Shown: one piece after another, positions 45,590 to 45,614 of the stretch
How positions within the stretch are numbered: the first letter of the stretch is position 1
Layout of the letters: the number at the start of each line of letters is the position of its first letter
Assembly: GCA_029263015.1 (NCBI GenBank)
Contig: JAJCYI010000105.1
Location: forward strand, 1 to 45,614
DNA length: 45,614 nucleotides
Origin: Saprospiraceae bacterium
Lineage (GTDB): Bacteria; Bacteroidota; Bacteroidia; Chitinophagales; Saprospiraceae
Reading direction: 5' to 3'
Notes under the pieces: generated by a model
Database searches by the model: none
What the model was told of the DNA's origin: nothing
What the model saw: only the letters and a program-made list of their open reading frames with translations
Program-made: the position numbers and the translations under genes

Positions 45590-45614
45590 ATTTCCCGATC
45601 TGAAAACCGTCATC

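Overview
The window looks like a chromosomal segment of a Bacteroidota bacterium, probably Saprospiraceae-like or a related free-living lineage (rank below phylum is inference). The evidence is two proteins with type IX secretion (T9SS) C-terminal sorting domains, a PKD-bearing beta-propeller, a two-component regulator-propeller kinase with a LytTR response regulator, a DUF5706 membrane protein, AT-rich intergenic DNA and no clear Shine-Dalgarno sequences. I saw no rRNA, tRNA or CRISPR array.

Layout. 245-9.0 kb is mostly on the minus strand: a T9SS-secreted PQQ-dehydrogenase-like protein, two predicted outer-membrane barrels, a LolA-like carrier, a FadD-type acyl-CoA ligase and a Pycsar-effector-like DUF5706 protein with a degenerate HD domain. 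9.4-11.1 kb holds a DUF937 protein and psuG. 11.06-15.0 kb is an accessory patch. A second copy of the psuG 3' end lies 2 kb downstream of the first, and the two copies bracket a frameshifted membrane-protein gene and a DUF1016 nuclease. An IS remnant with terminal inverted repeats, a lipoprotein gene and a truncated HEPN gene follow. 15.0-20.0 kb has a DUF58/MoxR divergent pair, a class III cyclase-TolB-TPR protein and a VapBC-like module. 20.1-26.2 kb has a large sortilin/BNR propeller protein and an ECF sigma/anti-sigma/two Spy-CpxP-like protein operon whose last product carries a T9SS tail. 26.4-32.6 kb has a ferredoxin-FAD oxidoreductase, a YceI protein and a LytS-type kinase/LytTR regulator pair split by a palindromic element. 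32.7-42.2 kb is mostly housekeeping: YifB/ComM, an HMCES/YedK-type peptidase, heme A synthase, an alpha/beta hydrolase, aconitase and RadC. Clusters of DnaA-box-like sequences flank the heme A synthase gene and suggest a replication-origin candidate. 42.2 kb to the end is a second accessory patch: a coiled-coil membrane protein, a TIR-transmembrane gene broken by an in-frame TGA, and dinD between 70-bp direct repeats, ending in a run of small hairpins.

The most unusual content is in the spaces between genes. At least three families of roughly 160-bp imperfect palindromes are present, one of them twice plus a fragment. A 20-bp GC-rich palindrome sits inside one of these copies, and shared terminator-like hairpins, heptamer repeats and repeat-bracketed accessory genes also occur. 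Several immunity-type genes (TIR, HEPN, DUF5706, the membrane gene next to DUF1016) are broken or have lost expected catalytic residues, so the accessory patches look like decaying, repeat-associated cassette sites rather than one intact new system.
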